Shown: in pieces, positions 10,312 to 19,489 of the stretch
How positions within the stretch are numbered: the stretch's first letter is position 1
How the letters are laid out: every line of letters begins with the position of its first letter
NCBI RefSeq assembly: GCF_001279695.1
Contig: NZ_LGDD01000288.1
Span: 93,530-157,529, forward strand
Origin: Streptomyces sp. WM6378
GTDB lineage: Bacteria > Actinomycetota > Actinomycetes > Streptomycetales > Streptomycetaceae
Length of the DNA: 64,000 bases
Direction of reading: 5' to 3'
Translations under genes and position numbers: made by a program
Notes under the pieces: model-generated
What the model was told of the DNA's origin: nothing
Seen by the model: only the letters and a program-made list of their open reading frames with translations
Databases searched by the model: none

Positions 10312-12891
10312 TCAGACTGCGGCCGCCGCCGCGTCGCAGGCCTGGCCGCGCAGGGTGCGGGCCAGGTCGTCGCGGGCTTCGAGGACCAGGCGGCGCAGGG
10401 CCGGAGCCGCGTCCTCGTGCGCGGCGAGCCACTCGTCCGTGGCCGACAGCGTCGCCCCGTCGTCCTGGAGGCCGGGGAACAGGCCCTTGACGATGTCCAT
10501 GCCGATCTGGATCGAACGCTCGGCCCACACCCGCTCGATCACCTCGAAGTACTTCGGGGCGTACGGGGCGGTCAGCTCGCGCTGCGAGGGCTGGTTGAAG
10601 CCCGAAATCGTGGCCTCCGCCAGCGCGTTGGACAGCGCGTCCGACTCCACGACCTGTGCCCAGGCCTGCGCCTTGACGGCCTCCGAGGGGCGCGCGGCCA
10701 GGCAGCGCACGTGGTGGCGCTTGCCGGACGCGGTGTCGTCGCGGGCCAGTTCCGCGTCGATCGCCGATTCGTCCACCACGCCGTGCGCGGCCAGCGGTTC
10801 GAGCAGCGCCCAGCGCAGCTCCTGGTCCACGTCGAGGCCGTCGATCTTCGCCGAGCCCGCGAGCAGCCCCTCAAGGAGCTGGAAGTCGGCGTCGGTGGCG
10901 GCCGTCGCCGCGAAGAAGCGGGCCCAGGTCAGTTGGTGCTGGCTGCCCGGCTCGGCGAGCCGCAGCTCGTGCAGGGCGCCCTCGGCGAGCAGCCGGCCGC
11001 CCTCCTCGCGCCAGGCCGGCACCGCGTAGTGGACGACCGCCGACCGGGCCTGGGAGTGCAGCATCTGGAGCACGCCGATGTCCGACTCGCGGCCCGCGTG
11101 CGCGAGGACGAGGGCGACGAAGTCACGGGCGGGCATGAGCGCGTCCCGCGTCAGGTTCCACAGCGCGGACCAGCACAGGGCGCGCGCGAGGGGGTCGCTG
11201 ATGTCGCCGAGGTGGGCGCGCAGGGTGGCGAGCGAGCCCTCGTCGAAGCGGATCTTGCAGTAGGTCAGGTCGTCGTCGTTGACCAGGATCAGGTCGGGCC
11301 GCTCGGCCCCGGCGAGCTCGGTGACGACCGTGCGCGGACCCTCGACGTCGACCTCGGCGCGGGCGTAGCGCACAAGGGCGCCCGCCTCGCTGCGGTACAG
11401 GCCCACGGCGACCCGGTGCGGGCGCAGCTCCGGGTGGGAGGCGGCGGCCTCCTGGACGATCGCCAGCTCGGTGAGGCGGTCGCCGGCGTCGTAAGTGGCC
11501 ACCGGCATAAGGGAGTTGACGCCCGCCGTCTGGAGCCAGGAGCGCGACCAGGTCGCCATGTCGCGCCCGGAGACCTCTTCGAGGACCGAGAGCAGGTCGC
11601 CCAGGCGGGTGTTGCCGTAGGCGTGCCGCTTGAAGTAGCGCCGGGCCCCTTCGAGGAAGGCGTCCCGGCCGACGTACGCGACCAGCTGCTTGAGCACGGA
11701 CGCGCCCTTGGCGTACGTGATCCCGTCGAAGTTGAGCTTGGCGTCCTCCAGGTCACGGATGTCGGCCGTGATCGGGTGCGTGGACGGCAGCTGGTCGGCC
11801 CGGTAGGCCCACGCCTTGCGGTTGTTGGCGAAGGTCACCCAGCTGTTGGTGAAGCGCGTCGCCTCGGCCTGCGAGAACGAGCCCATGAAGTCGGCGAAGG
11901 ACTCCTTGAGCCACAGGTCGTCCCACCAGACCATGGTGACCAGGTCGCCGAACCACATGTGCGCCATCTCGTGCAGGATGACGTTGGCCCGGCGCTCGTA
12001 GGCGGCCTGCGTCACCTTGCCGCGGTAGATGTACTCCTCGCGGAAGGTCACCAGGCCCGGGTTCTCCATCGCGCCCAGGTTGTACTCCGGCACGAACGCC
12101 TGGTCGTACTTCCCGAACGGGTACGGGAAGTCGAAGTTCTCGTGGAAGAAGTCCAGGCCCTGCTTGGTGACCAGGAAGACGTCGTCGGCGTCGAAGTGCC
12201 TGGCGAGCCCCTTGCGGCACATCGCGCCGAGCGGGATCTCCAGCTTGTGGCCGTCGTCGAAGGTGCGCGTGTAGGAGTCGGTCACGTAGTGGTACGGGCC
12301 CGCCACCACGCAGGTGATGTACGTCGAGATCGGCTCGGTCTCGGCGAACCGCCACACCCCGTCCGTCTCCTGGCCACCCGCGCCGTTCGACCACACCGTC
12401 CAGCCCTCGGGGGCCTGCGCCTCGAAGACGAAGCGGGCCTTGAGGTCGGGCTGCTCGAAGTTGGCGAAGACGCGGCGCGAGTCGGCCGGCTCGTACTGCG
12501 TGTAGAGGTAGACCTCGCCGTCCTCCGGGTCGACGAAGCGGTGCATGCCCTCGCCGGTCCTGCTGTACGCGCACTGGGCGTCGACCACCAGGACGTTGTC
12601 CTCGGCGAGGGAGTCGAGGGCGATCCGGTTGCCGTCGAAGACCTGGGCGGGATCGAGCGCGCGGCCGTTCAGCGTCACCGACGTCACCGACGGGGCGATC
12701 AGATCGGCGAACGTCGAGGCGCCGGGGCGCGCCGAGCGGAAGCGGATCGTGGTCAGCGACCGGAACGTGCGGGGCCCGTCCGGGGCGTCCCCGACCGCGG
12801 ACCGCAGGTCGAGAGAGACTTCGTAGCCCTCGACGGACAGCAGCTCGGCCCGCTCGCGGGCCTCGTCGCGGGACAGATTCTCACCGGGCAC
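10312..12891 (-). CDS. pepN: Aminopeptidase N (M1 family), second copy
   Basis: Full-length M1 zinc aminopeptidase of 859 residues, the usual size for actinobacterial PepN. Start chosen at GTG 12891 (MPGENLSRDEARERAELL) to match the paralogue at the left edge; a second in-frame GTG two codons upstream is possible. It carries GAMENPG and the zinc site HEMAH (H307-H311) with KESFADF about 20 residues on. The C-terminal ERAP1-like helical domain occupies roughly the last 350 residues. It lies 8.7 kb from its paralogue in the same orientation and is monocistronic, divergent from the DsbA-like gene. Having two PepN enzymes so close suggests duplication with divergence. Confidence 0.95.
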   Translation of the reverse strand: MPGENLSRDEARERAELLSVEGYEVSLDLRSAVGDAPDGPRTFRSLTTIRFRSARPGASTFADLIAPSVTSVTLNGRALDPAQVFDGNRIALDSLAEDNVLVVDAQCAYSRTGEGMHRFVDPEDGEVYLYTQYEPADSRRVFANFEQPDLKARFVFEAQAPEGWTVWSNGAGGQETDGVWRFAETEPISTYITCVVAGPYHYVTDSYTRTFDDGHKLEIPLGAMCRKGLARHFDADDVFLVTKQGLDFFHENFDFPYPFGKYDQAFVPEYNLGAMENPGLVTFREEYIYRGKVTQAAYERRANVILHEMAHMWFGDLVTMVWWDDLWLKESFADFMGSFSQAEATRFTNSWVTFANNRKAWAYRADQLPSTHPITADIRDLEDAKLNFDGITYAKGASVLKQLVAYVGRDAFLEGARRYFKRHAYGNTRLGDLLSVLEEVSGRDMATWSRSWLQTAGVNSLMPVATYDAGDRLTELAIVQEAAASHPELRPHRVAVGLYRSEAGALVRYARAEVDVEGPRTVVTELAGAERPDLILVNDDDLTYCKIRFDEGSLATLRAHLGDISDPLARALCWSALWNLTRDALMPARDFVALVLAHAGRESDIGVLQMLHSQARSAVVHYAVPAWREEGGRLLAEGALHELRLAEPGSQHQLTWARFFAATAATDADFQLLEGLLAGSAKIDGLDVDQELRWALLEPLAAHGVVDESAIDAELARDDTASGKRHHVRCLAARPSEAVKAQAWAQVVESDALSNALAEATISGFNQPSQRELTAPYAPKYFEVIERVWAERSIQIGMDIVKGLFPGLQDDGATLSATDEWLAAHEDAAPALRRLVLEARDDLARTLRGQACDAAAAAV

Positions 12892-13071
12892 GGGCACTCC
12901 TTCGTGTCTCGTTCGAACGGCCTCGATCCTCCCATGCCGCCCCGGCGGCGGCCGAGCGGGAATGAGATCGGCCGAATCGGACGCCGGGCGGAATGCTTTC
13001 GGCTGATGCCGGTGTTCGACCGTAGAGATGCATGCCTGACTGACCTTGCCCGATGTTGCCCGAGGAGAGAC

Positions 13072-13722
13072 ATGTCCGAGTCCGCCAAGACCCCCGTCGA
13101 CTTCTGGTTCGACCCCCTCTGCCCCTGGGCCTGGATGACCTCGCGCTGGATGGTGGAAGTCGAGAAGGTCCGCGACGTCGAGGTCCGCTGGCACGTGATG
13201 AGCCTCGCGGTCCTGAACGAGGACCGCCTGGACGAGCTGCCCGAGGAGTACGCCGCGAACATGCGGCCCGGCGGCAAGTCTTGGGGCCCGGTGCGCGTCG
13301 TGATAGCGGCACAGCAGCTGCACGGCGACGAGGTCGTCGGCAAGCTGTACACCGCGCTCGGCACCCGCATCCACAACGAGGGCCTCGGCGTGACCCGCGA
13401 GTCCATCGCCGCCGCGCTGAAGGACGTGGGCCTGCCCGCCGACCTCATCGACTACGTCGACCAGGACACCTACGACGTCCAGCTCCGGGCCTCCCACAAG
13501 GAGGGCATCGAGAAGGTCGGCCAGGACGTCGGCACCCCCGTCATCGCGGTGCCGGGCGCCGACGGCGAGCAGATCGCCTTCTTCGGCCCGGTCGTCACCC
13601 CCACTCCGAAGGGCGAGGCCGCGGCCAAGCTGTGGGACGGCACCCTGCTGGTCGCCGCCACTCCCGGCTTCTACGAGATCAAGCGCAGCCGCACCGTGGG
13701 CCCCGACTTCAGCAACCTCTGA
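13072..13722 (+). CDS. DsbA-family protein, mycothiol-dependent nitroreductase (Rv2466c) type
   Basis: Thioredoxin-fold cytosolic oxidoreductase of 216 residues, resembling M. tuberculosis Rv2466c in the HVMSLAVLNE block, the WGPVRV helix, RIHNEG and VGTPVI (cis-Pro loop). No signal peptide, so it is not a periplasmic DsbA. The active site reads DPLCPWAW: C17 is present but the second cysteine is replaced by alanine (A20), which implies a monothiol mechanism, probably using mycothiol as the resolving thiol. The ATG follows GAGGAGA with a few bases between. Divergent from pepN and convergent with the DUF4240 gene. Confidence 0.88.
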   Translation: MSESAKTPVDFWFDPLCPWAWMTSRWMVEVEKVRDVEVRWHVMSLAVLNEDRLDELPEEYAANMRPGGKSWGPVRVVIAAQQLHGDEVVGKLYTALGTRIHNEGLGVTRESIAAALKDVGLPADLIDYVDQDTYDVQLRASHKEGIEKVGQDVGTPVIAVPGADGEQIAFFGPVVTPTPKGEAAAKLWDGTLLVAATPGFYEIKRSRTVGPDFSNL

Positions 13723-13730
13723 CCGGCGCC

Positions 13731-13760
13731 GGGCGCCCGTGCCCGTCCGCACGGGCGCCC
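13731..13760. terminator. Bidirectional terminator hairpin
   Basis: Perfect twelve-base stem (13731-13742 with 13749-13760), six-base loop, between the convergent DsbA-like and DUF4240 genes. Confidence 0.75.
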
Positions 13761-13765
13761 ACCGC

Positions 13766-14302
13766 TCACTCCGCGTGCAGCGCCGCTAGCCGCGGCAGCC
13801 TGCGGGCCATCTCCGCGGCGTCGTCGAAGTCGAAGCCCCGGGCCGGGTCGAGATCCGGGTAGTCGATGGTGAAGCAGTCGCCGGGCAGCTCCTCGCCGGT
13901 CGCCTTGAGATGGGCGTCCCAGGCGATCGCGAGGACCGGCTCGCACTCCAGCTCCTCCCAGGTGACGGCCGCCTCCCGCACCGCGGCGAGCCCGGCCAGG
14001 CTGTCGGGATCGGCCACCGCGGCCTCGTACGCCTCGCGGCCCTGCGCTATGAGCCAGCCCCTGAAATAGTCGAACCCGTCGTCCGAGCAGCCGCCGTTGA
14101 CCGTGTACGCGGCCGCCCACAGCGGGGTGGTGTAGGAGCGGGCCATCAGGTCCCACAGGACCTGCTGGGCCGCGCGGATCTCACCGGCCGGCCGCTCCGC
14201 GAGCAGCGCCGAGGCCCGCGCGGCGACCGCCTCCGCGTCACCGCCGTGCGGCACTTGCGCGCGGGCGTCGTCGATCAACTGCCAGAGCTCTGCTGTGTCC
14301 AT
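13766..14302 (-). CDS. DUF4240 domain-containing protein
   Basis: Soluble protein of 178 residues starting MDTAELWQLIDDARAQ. The DUF4240 signature is visible: an N-terminal helix with FWxLID-like sequence (here LWQLIDDAR), the LWDLMARSYTTPLW segment and the GGCSDDGFDYFRGWLI motif near residues 80-95. The family is widespread in Streptomyces and of unknown function. No membrane segment or signal is seen. It lies downstream of sodF on the same strand, but a strong hairpin separates the two, so it is probably transcribed on its own. Confidence 0.88.
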   Translation of the reverse strand: MDTAELWQLIDDARAQVPHGGDAEAVAARASALLAERPAGEIRAAQQVLWDLMARSYTTPLWAAAYTVNGGCSDDGFDYFRGWLIAQGREAYEAAVADPDSLAGLAAVREAAVTWEELECEPVLAIAWDAHLKATGEELPGDCFTIDYPDLDPARGFDFDDAAEMARRLPRLAALHAE

Positions 14303-14370
14303 ACGTCGAGCATGGCACCCACCACTGACAACGCCCCGGCCGCTCGGGGCAGTTGCGGGTACGCACGCGA

Positions 14371-14405
14371 CCGGCCCCCGCGAGTCACGTCCTCGCGGGG
14401 GCCGG
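14371..14405 (-). terminator. sodF terminator hairpin
   Basis: Perfect fourteen-base GC stem (14371-14384 with 14392-14405), seven-base loop, about 75 bp past the sodF stop. Confidence 0.7.
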
Positions 14406-14478
14406 CCGTCATTCCGCCTGCAAGTGAAGGTTGAGAAGACGATCACGAGCAGGACGTCAGGTGTCGTAAGGGCGTGCC

Positions 14479-15120
14479 TTACGGGGCCAGGATCAGGTTG
14501 TTGCCGGCCTGCTTGGCGGCGAGGTGGCGCTTCGCCACGTCCTGCCAGTTGACGACCCGCCACATGGCCTCGATGAAGTCGACCTTCTGGTTCTTGTACT
14601 GGAGGTAGAAGGCGTGCTCCCAGGCGTCGAAGACCAGGATCGGGGTCGAGCCCTGGCCGACGTTGCCCTGGTGGTCGTAGATCTGCTCGACCACGAGGCG
14701 GCCGCTGATCGGCTCGTAGGCGAGGACGCCCCAGCCCGAACCCTGCGTCGTCGCCGAGGCCTTGGTCAGCTGGGCCTTGAACTTGGCGAAGGAGCCGAAG
14801 GACTCGGCGATGGCGTCGGCCAGCTCGCCGGTGCCGTCCTTCTCCAGCGGCTCGCCGCCGCCGTCGCCCGTCATGTTGTGCCAGTAGATCGAGTGCAGGA
14901 TGTGGCCGGAGAGGTGGAACGCGAGGTTCTTCTCCAGGCCGTTGATCGAGCCCCAGGCGTCCTTGTCGCGGGCCTCCGCGAGCTGCTCCAGGGTGTCGTT
15001 CGCGCCCTTCACGTACGCCGCGTGGTGCTTGTCGTGGTGCAGCTCGATGATCTCCGGGCTGATGACGGGTTCGAGCGCCGCGTAGTCGTACGGAAGTTCA
15101 GGAAGCGTGTAAATGGCCAT
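14479..15120 (-). CDS. sodF: Superoxide dismutase, Fe/Mn family
   Basis: Cytosolic dismutase of 213 residues converting superoxide to peroxide and oxygen. The protein starts [18 protein letters not shown]. Metal ligands are visible in order: His in ELHHDKHH, His in [11 protein letters not shown], then Asp and His in [11 protein letters not shown]. The ATG is preceded by GGAGGG with seven bases between. In S. coelicolor the orthologue is the iron enzyme SodF, repressed when nickel allows the nickel enzyme SodN to be used; a matching Nur box lies upstream here. No sodN gene is in the window. Confidence 0.94.
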   Translation of the reverse strand: MAIYTLPELPYDYAALEPVISPEIIELHHDKHHAAYVKGANDTLEQLAEARDKDAWGSINGLEKNLAFHLSGHILHSIYWHNMTGDGGGEPLEKDGTGELADAIAESFGSFAKFKAQLTKASATTQGSGWGVLAYEPISGRLVVEQIYDHQGNVGQGSTPILVFDAWEHAFYLQYKNQKVDFIEAMWRVVNWQDVAKRHLAAKQAGNNLILAP

Positions 15121-15155
15121 GTCCGAGCCCTCCGACTGCTCACTGCAAATGCTTA

Positions 15156-15172
15156 TTGCAATTGATGTGCAA
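15156..15172. promoter_or_regulatory. Putative Nur (nickel-uptake regulator) box of sodF
   Basis: TTGCAA-TTGAT-GTGCAA lies 36 to 52 bp upstream of the sodF start. It matches the Nur operator described for S. coelicolor (tTGCaa-N5-ttGCAA) at nearly every position. Further TGCAA repeats flank it (CTGCAA at 15143, GTGCA at 15173). Predicted effect: Ni-bound Nur represses sodF. Confidence 0.75.
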
Positions 15173-15222
15173 GTGCACGCTACCAGCAGCAATGCGGCTG
15201 TGCAGCTAAGGGTGACCTCAGC

Positions 15223-15266
15223 AAAAAGTCCTGCGTCCCGAGGCCTAGGGCCAAGGGACGCAGGAC
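15223..15266 (-). terminator. Intrinsic terminator of amino-acid permease 1
   Basis: Perfect twelve-base stem (15228-15239 with 15255-15266). On the minus strand the stem is followed by five T residues, a classical rho-independent layout that is uncommon in this GC-rich DNA. Confidence 0.85.
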
Positions 15267-15293
15267 AGTTGAGAGGGGAGCGGGGCCGTTCGG

Positions 15294-16703
15294 TCAGGCG
15301 TCGATCGGGGTCTGGGTCGACGTGCGCTGACGGACGTAGCCGATGATCGCGAGGACCAGGGTGAGGCCGCCCGTGTAGTAGAGCTGCACCCGCGTGCCGT
15401 CCTCGCGGGCCATCAGCACGAAGACCACGGCCATGCCGAACAGTGCGATCCAGGTGAGCCACGGGTAGAGCCACATCTTCACGACGAGCTTCTCCGGCGA
15501 CTCGCGCTCAAGGCGGCGGCGCAGCAGCAACTGCGAGGCGGCGATGAAGAACCAGACGACCAGGATGATCGCGCCGATGGTGTTCAGGAGCCACTGGAAG
15601 ATGTCGTCCGGACGCCAGTAGCTGAGCAGCACGCACACGAAGCCGAAGGCGGAGGAGACGAGCACCGCGACCCGCGGCACCCCGCCGGAGGTCTTCCCGA
15701 GCACCTTGGGGCCCTGGCCGCGCGAGACGAGCGAGCCGGCCATGCGGGAGGCGCCGTAGATGTTCGCGTTCATCGCCGAGAGCAGGGCGACCAGGATCAC
15801 GACGTTCATGATGTGGCTCGCGGCCGGGATGCCGAGGTAGTCCAGGGTCGCCACGTAGGGGCCCTTGGTGGCGATGTCCTTCGCGGTCCAGGGCAGGAGC
15901 GTCACGACGACCGCCATCGAGCCGATGTAGAAGATCGCGATCCGCCACATCGCGGTGCGCACGGCCTTCGCGACGCCCTGGACGGGGTGTTCGGACTCGG
16001 CCGCGGCGATGGTGACCGTCTCCAGGCCGCCGTACGCGAAGACGGAGGCGAGCAGTCCGACGATGAGGCCCTCGCTGCCGTTGGGCATGAAGCCGCCCTG
16101 GCCGGTGAGGTTGGTCAGGCCCGGGGCGCTCGTGTCCGGCAGCACGCCGAGGATCGCGAGGACGCCGATGACCAGGAACAGGACGATCGCGCCGATCTTC
16201 AGCGCGGCGAACCAGAACTCGAACTCGCCGAAGTTCTTCACGGCCGCCAGGTTGGTGCCGCAGAACAGCAGCATGAACACGGCGACGAGCGCCCACTCCG
16301 GGACGCCCGGCAGCCAGCCGTGCACGATGCCCGCGGCGCCGATGCCCTCCAGGCCGACGGCCACGCAGAGCAGGAACCAGAAGGCCCAGCCCGCGGTGAA
16401 CCCGGCCCACGGCCCGATCGCCCGCTCGGCGTGCACCGAGAACGAGCCGGACGCGGGATTGGCGGCCGACATCTCGCCCAGCATGCGCATGACGAGCATG
16501 ACGAGCGCGCCCGATATCGCATAGGCGAGGATGATCGAGGGTCCGGCCGCGGCGATCGCGGTGCCGGATCCGACGAAGAGCCCGGCGCCGATGACGCCGC
16601 CGAGGGCGATCATCGAAAGATGGCGCTGCTTGAGACCATGGGTGAGCGGCGAGTCGGTCTGCGGCCGGCTGTCGTTCGGCGCGGGCGCGGTTGTCCGAGA
16701 CAT
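15294..16703 (-). CDS. Amino-acid permease 1 (APC superfamily, AAT/GabP type)
   Basis: Integral membrane amino-acid:proton symporter of about 469 residues with roughly 12 hydrophobic segments. The family signature near the start, [20 protein letters not shown], marks the AAT subgroup (GabP, ProY, AroP relatives). Start ATG 16703 has AGGG upstream; an in-frame ATG two codons earlier (16709) is possible. It lies downstream of the closely related permease 2 on the same strand with a 151 bp gap. Substrate cannot be assigned; GABA or a neutral amino acid is a reasonable guess from the family. Confidence 0.92.
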   Translation of the reverse strand: MSRTTAPAPNDSRPQTDSPLTHGLKQRHLSMIALGGVIGAGLFVGSGTAIAAAGPSIILAYAISGALVMLVMRMLGEMSAANPASGSFSVHAERAIGPWAGFTAGWAFWFLLCVAVGLEGIGAAGIVHGWLPGVPEWALVAVFMLLFCGTNLAAVKNFGEFEFWFAALKIGAIVLFLVIGVLAILGVLPDTSAPGLTNLTGQGGFMPNGSEGLIVGLLASVFAYGGLETVTIAAAESEHPVQGVAKAVRTAMWRIAIFYIGSMAVVVTLLPWTAKDIATKGPYVATLDYLGIPAASHIMNVVILVALLSAMNANIYGASRMAGSLVSRGQGPKVLGKTSGGVPRVAVLVSSAFGFVCVLLSYWRPDDIFQWLLNTIGAIILVVWFFIAASQLLLRRRLERESPEKLVVKMWLYPWLTWIALFGMAVVFVLMAREDGTRVQLYYTGGLTLVLAIIGYVRQRTSTQTPIDA

Positions 16704-16841
16704 GGGCATGCCCTGTTCAGTAGCTGATCCACCGGGTCGGCGGCGCGGAGCCCACAGTCTTAGGGCGGCCCCGCTCAGAGGGAACACCCGACCGCTATGC
16801 GGACACCTGACTCACACAGCGTGAAGAGCCGGGTGCGTTTT

Positions 16842-16853
16842 GTTTACGTAAAC
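16842..16853. promoter_or_regulatory. AT-rich perfect palindrome, possible operator
   Basis: GTTTACGTAAAC is a perfect 12 bp palindrome just after the stop of permease 2 and about 140 bp upstream of permease 1. It is nested in a wider inverted pair GTGAAG...CTTCAC (16821-16858). AT-rich palindromes are rare here. Possible repressor site for permease 1; no cognate regulator is visible nearby. Confidence 0.4.
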
Positions 16854-16854
16854 T

Positions 16855-18222
16855 TCACACGCGGCGCGTGCGCAACTCCCGTACCCCTGCCACCAGAAGC
16901 ACCACCGCCGTCGCTCCGGCCGACCACAGCACCTGGGGCCGGGCCGAGTCGTCGAAGAGCATCAGGACGAGCACCGCGGCCATCGCGGCGAGCGCGGCCC
17001 ACGTGAGATAGGGGAACGCCCACATCTTCAGCGACAGCGTCTCGGGCGCCTCGCGCTCGATCCGGCGGCGCAGCCGCAGCTGCGAGAGGGCGATCAGCGC
17101 CCACACGAACAGGAGCACCGCGCCGACCGCGTTGAGCATGTAGAGGAACACCGAGTCCGGCCACTTCAGGTTCAGCAGGACGGAGACGAACCCGAAGGCC
17201 ACCGACGCGAGCACGGCCCGGCGCGGCACCCCGCCGCCGGACACCTTCAGCAGGCCCTTCGGCGCCTCGCCCCGCTCGGCGAGCGAGAAGATCATGCGCG
17301 AGGAGCCGTACAGATTGGCGTTCAGGGCGGAGAGCAGCGCCACGAACACCACGATGTTCATGATCTGGCCGGCCGCCGGGATGCCGATCGAGTCGAGGAC
17401 CGCGACGTACGGGCTCTGGCCCGGCTTCATCGACGTCCACGGCAGGAGCGTCACGATGACCAGCATCGAGCCCACGTAGAAGAACAGGATCCGCCACACC
17501 GCGCTGCGCACCGCGCGCCCGACCGCGCGGGCCGGGTCGTCGGACTCGGCGGCGGCGATCGTGACGACCTCAAGACCGCCGAACGCGAAGATCACCGCGA
17601 GCACCCCGGAGACCACCCCGCTCCACCCGGCGGGCAGGAAGCCGCCCTGGCCGGTCAGGTTGGACAGGCCCACCGCGGAGGTGTCCGGCAGCACGCCGAA
17701 GATCGCGAGCAGCCCGAGCGCCAGGAACGTGACGATCGCGAAGATCTTCAGGGCGGCGAACCAGAACTCGAACTCGCCGAAGTTCTTGACCGCGGCCAGG
17801 TTGGCGCCGGTGAACACCACCATGAAGATCAGCACCCAGGCCCACTGCGGAACCCCGGGCGCCCAGCCGTTCGCGATCTTCGCGGCGCCGGTCGCCTCCA
17901 CGGCGAGGACCACGACGAGCAGGAACCAGTAGAGCCAGCCGACGCTGAAACCGGCCCAGCGGCCGAGCGCCCGCTCCGCGTGCACCGAGAACGAGCCCGA
18001 CGCGGGCATCGCCGACGACATCTCGCCGAGCATCCGCATCACCAGCATCGCGATCGCGCCCGCGATCAGATACGAGACGACGATGCCCGGACCGGCCACC
18101 GCGATCCCGGCGCCCGACCCCACGAAGAGGCCCGCGCCGATCACCCCGCCGAGGCCGAGCATGGTCAGATGGCGCTGCTTCAGCCCGTGTGAGAGGGGCT
18201 CCGCGGGCAAGGAGTCGTGCAT
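16855..18222 (-). CDS. Amino-acid permease 2 (APC superfamily, AAT/GabP type)
   Basis: Second AAT-type permease, 455 residues, about 12 membrane segments. It shares the [20 protein letters not shown] signature and most of its core with permease 1, including the [12 protein letters not shown] segment and the SNLTGQGGF loop, so the pair is probably a tandem duplication. Start ATG gives MHDSLPAEPLSHGLK. It lies upstream of permease 1 on the same strand. Substrate unknown. Confidence 0.92.
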   Translation of the reverse strand: MHDSLPAEPLSHGLKQRHLTMLGLGGVIGAGLFVGSGAGIAVAGPGIVVSYLIAGAIAMLVMRMLGEMSSAMPASGSFSVHAERALGRWAGFSVGWLYWFLLVVVLAVEATGAAKIANGWAPGVPQWAWVLIFMVVFTGANLAAVKNFGEFEFWFAALKIFAIVTFLALGLLAIFGVLPDTSAVGLSNLTGQGGFLPAGWSGVVSGVLAVIFAFGGLEVVTIAAAESDDPARAVGRAVRSAVWRILFFYVGSMLVIVTLLPWTSMKPGQSPYVAVLDSIGIPAAGQIMNIVVFVALLSALNANLYGSSRMIFSLAERGEAPKGLLKVSGGGVPRRAVLASVAFGFVSVLLNLKWPDSVFLYMLNAVGAVLLFVWALIALSQLRLRRRIEREAPETLSLKMWAFPYLTWAALAAMAAVLVLMLFDDSARPQVLWSAGATAVVLLVAGVRELRTRRV

Positions 18223-18480
18223 GGCCCTCGAACTTTCGGTTTATGGGGAACCTACAGTCTCGCGGAGTCCCGGCCTCCGGCGCAAAAGGGATACTCGACA
18301 CCATCACCGCAGTGACGAGGGTCACGCCGGGCCACGCATGAATCCCGCCCTTTGTACGGACTCCACCAAGGCTTCAACGCCCGCTTTGTGGGCGGCTGCT
18401 GGTGATCCAGCGAGATTCAGTGGGCTAACGTCACCGTGTCCCCAGCACGTCCCGCTGCCCCAACACCTGCCGGAGTTCCG

Positions 18481-19068
18481 ATGAGCACTGCGTCCGCCGC
18501 CGCCCCCCGCACCGGATCGGTACTCGCCGACCTGCTGCCAGCCTCCCGCACCAAGGGCATCGCGCTCGTCGTCGGCGGCGCGGCGCTGACCGGAATCGCC
18601 GCCCAGATCGCCGTGCCGATCCCCGGCTCGCCCGTGCCGGTCACCGGCCAGACCTTCGCGGCGCTGCTCGTCGGCGCGGGCCTCGGCGCGGGCCGCGGCT
18701 TCCTCTCGCTCGCCCTGTACGCGCTGGTCGGCATGGCCGGGATGCCGTGGTTCGCGGACGGCACCTCGGGCGCGGGCGGCGCCTCCTTCGGCTACGTCCT
18801 CGGCATGCTGCTCGCCTCCACCGTCGTCGGCGCCCTTGCCCGCCGCGGCGCCGACCGCTCGGTGCTGCGCACCGCGGGCACGATGGTGCTCGGCTCAGCG
18901 ATCATCTACGCGGTGGGCGTCCCCTACCTCGCCGCCTCGACCGGCATGTCCCTGACCGCGGCGGTCGCCGCCGGCCTCACCCCGTTCCTCCTGGGCGACG
19001 CCCTCAAGGCGGCCCTGGCCATGGGCCTGCTCCCGGCCGCGTGGAAGCTGGTCGGCCGCAGGGGCTGA
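18481..19068 (+). CDS. bioY: Biotin ECF transporter S component BioY
   Basis: Membrane protein of 195 residues with about six hydrophobic helices, the substrate-binding subunit of an energy-coupling factor biotin transporter. Family features are visible: the IAAQIAVPIPGSPVPVTGQT loop and the LLVGAGLGAGRGFLSLALY segment close to it, then a GMPWF motif. No bioM/bioN (ATPase and T subunit) gene is adjacent, so it either works alone or shares a module encoded elsewhere. The ATG start lies just downstream of a CCGGAG site. Divergent from permease 2 and followed by a strong terminator. Confidence 0.92.
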   Translation: MSTASAAAPRTGSVLADLLPASRTKGIALVVGGAALTGIAAQIAVPIPGSPVPVTGQTFAALLVGAGLGAGRGFLSLALYALVGMAGMPWFADGTSGAGGASFGYVLGMLLASTVVGALARRGADRSVLRTAGTMVLGSAIIYAVGVPYLAASTGMSLTAAVAAGLTPFLLGDALKAALAMGLLPAAWKLVGRRG

Positions 19069-19090
19069 CCTCCGCACCACTGACCATGCG

Positions 19091-19118
19091 AAAGGGCCCG
19101 GCATCTGCCGGGCCCTTT
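19091..19118 (+). terminator. bioY terminator
   Basis: Perfect thirteen-base stem (19091-19103 with 19106-19118) with a minimal loop, ending in TTT, 22 bp past the bioY stop. Confidence 0.85.
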
Positions 19119-19190
19119 GTGCTGCCAGCACTTCTCAGCCGGAAGGATTCTTCGTTCCCGAACGAGTGAACGTGTCCACATCTCCGGCGG

Positions 19191-19427
19191 ATGGGCCCGC
19201 CCGAGCTGTGCTTCCAGCTCACCACGGCCGGGATCGACCACGTGGGCATCGGCAACGGCTACCGCACCGTGTGACGGCGGAGAAGACCCTGGGCCTGCTG
19301 GTTCCCGACCAAGAAGCAGCCCACGAAGAGCCACTACCGGACGACGACGGTCACCGAACTCGGCGGCAAGTTCCTGCTCCCCGCGCCCTACCCGGCCCTG
19401 GACACCTCGCTCCTTCAGTTCCGGCCC
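19191..19427 (+). pseudogene. Possible decayed coding remnant in the bioY-LPXTG gap
   Basis: The 420 bp between bioY and the LPXTG gene has no normal gene. One frame starts at ATG 19191 (MGPPELCFQLTTAG...), meets TGA at 19272, and then continues in the same frame with protein-like text (CWFPTKKQPTKSHYRTTTV, ELGGKFLLPAPYPAL). Nearly all third codon positions are G or C on both sides of the stop, as in real genes here. No family was recognised. This suggests a small or truncated gene broken by a stop, but chance coding-like sequence cannot be excluded. Confidence 0.3.
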
Positions 19428-19453
19428 GAACTCCCTTGCCGGGATGGCGAGTC

Positions 19454-19480
19454 CGCCGCTCGGCCATGCGCCGAGCGGCG
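19454..19480 (-). terminator. Hairpin downstream of LPXTG protein gene
   Basis: Perfect ten-base stem (19454-19463 with 19471-19480), seven-base loop, 10 bp past the stop of the opposite-strand surface protein gene. Confidence 0.65.
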
Positions 19481-19489
19481 TCGCGGTCG

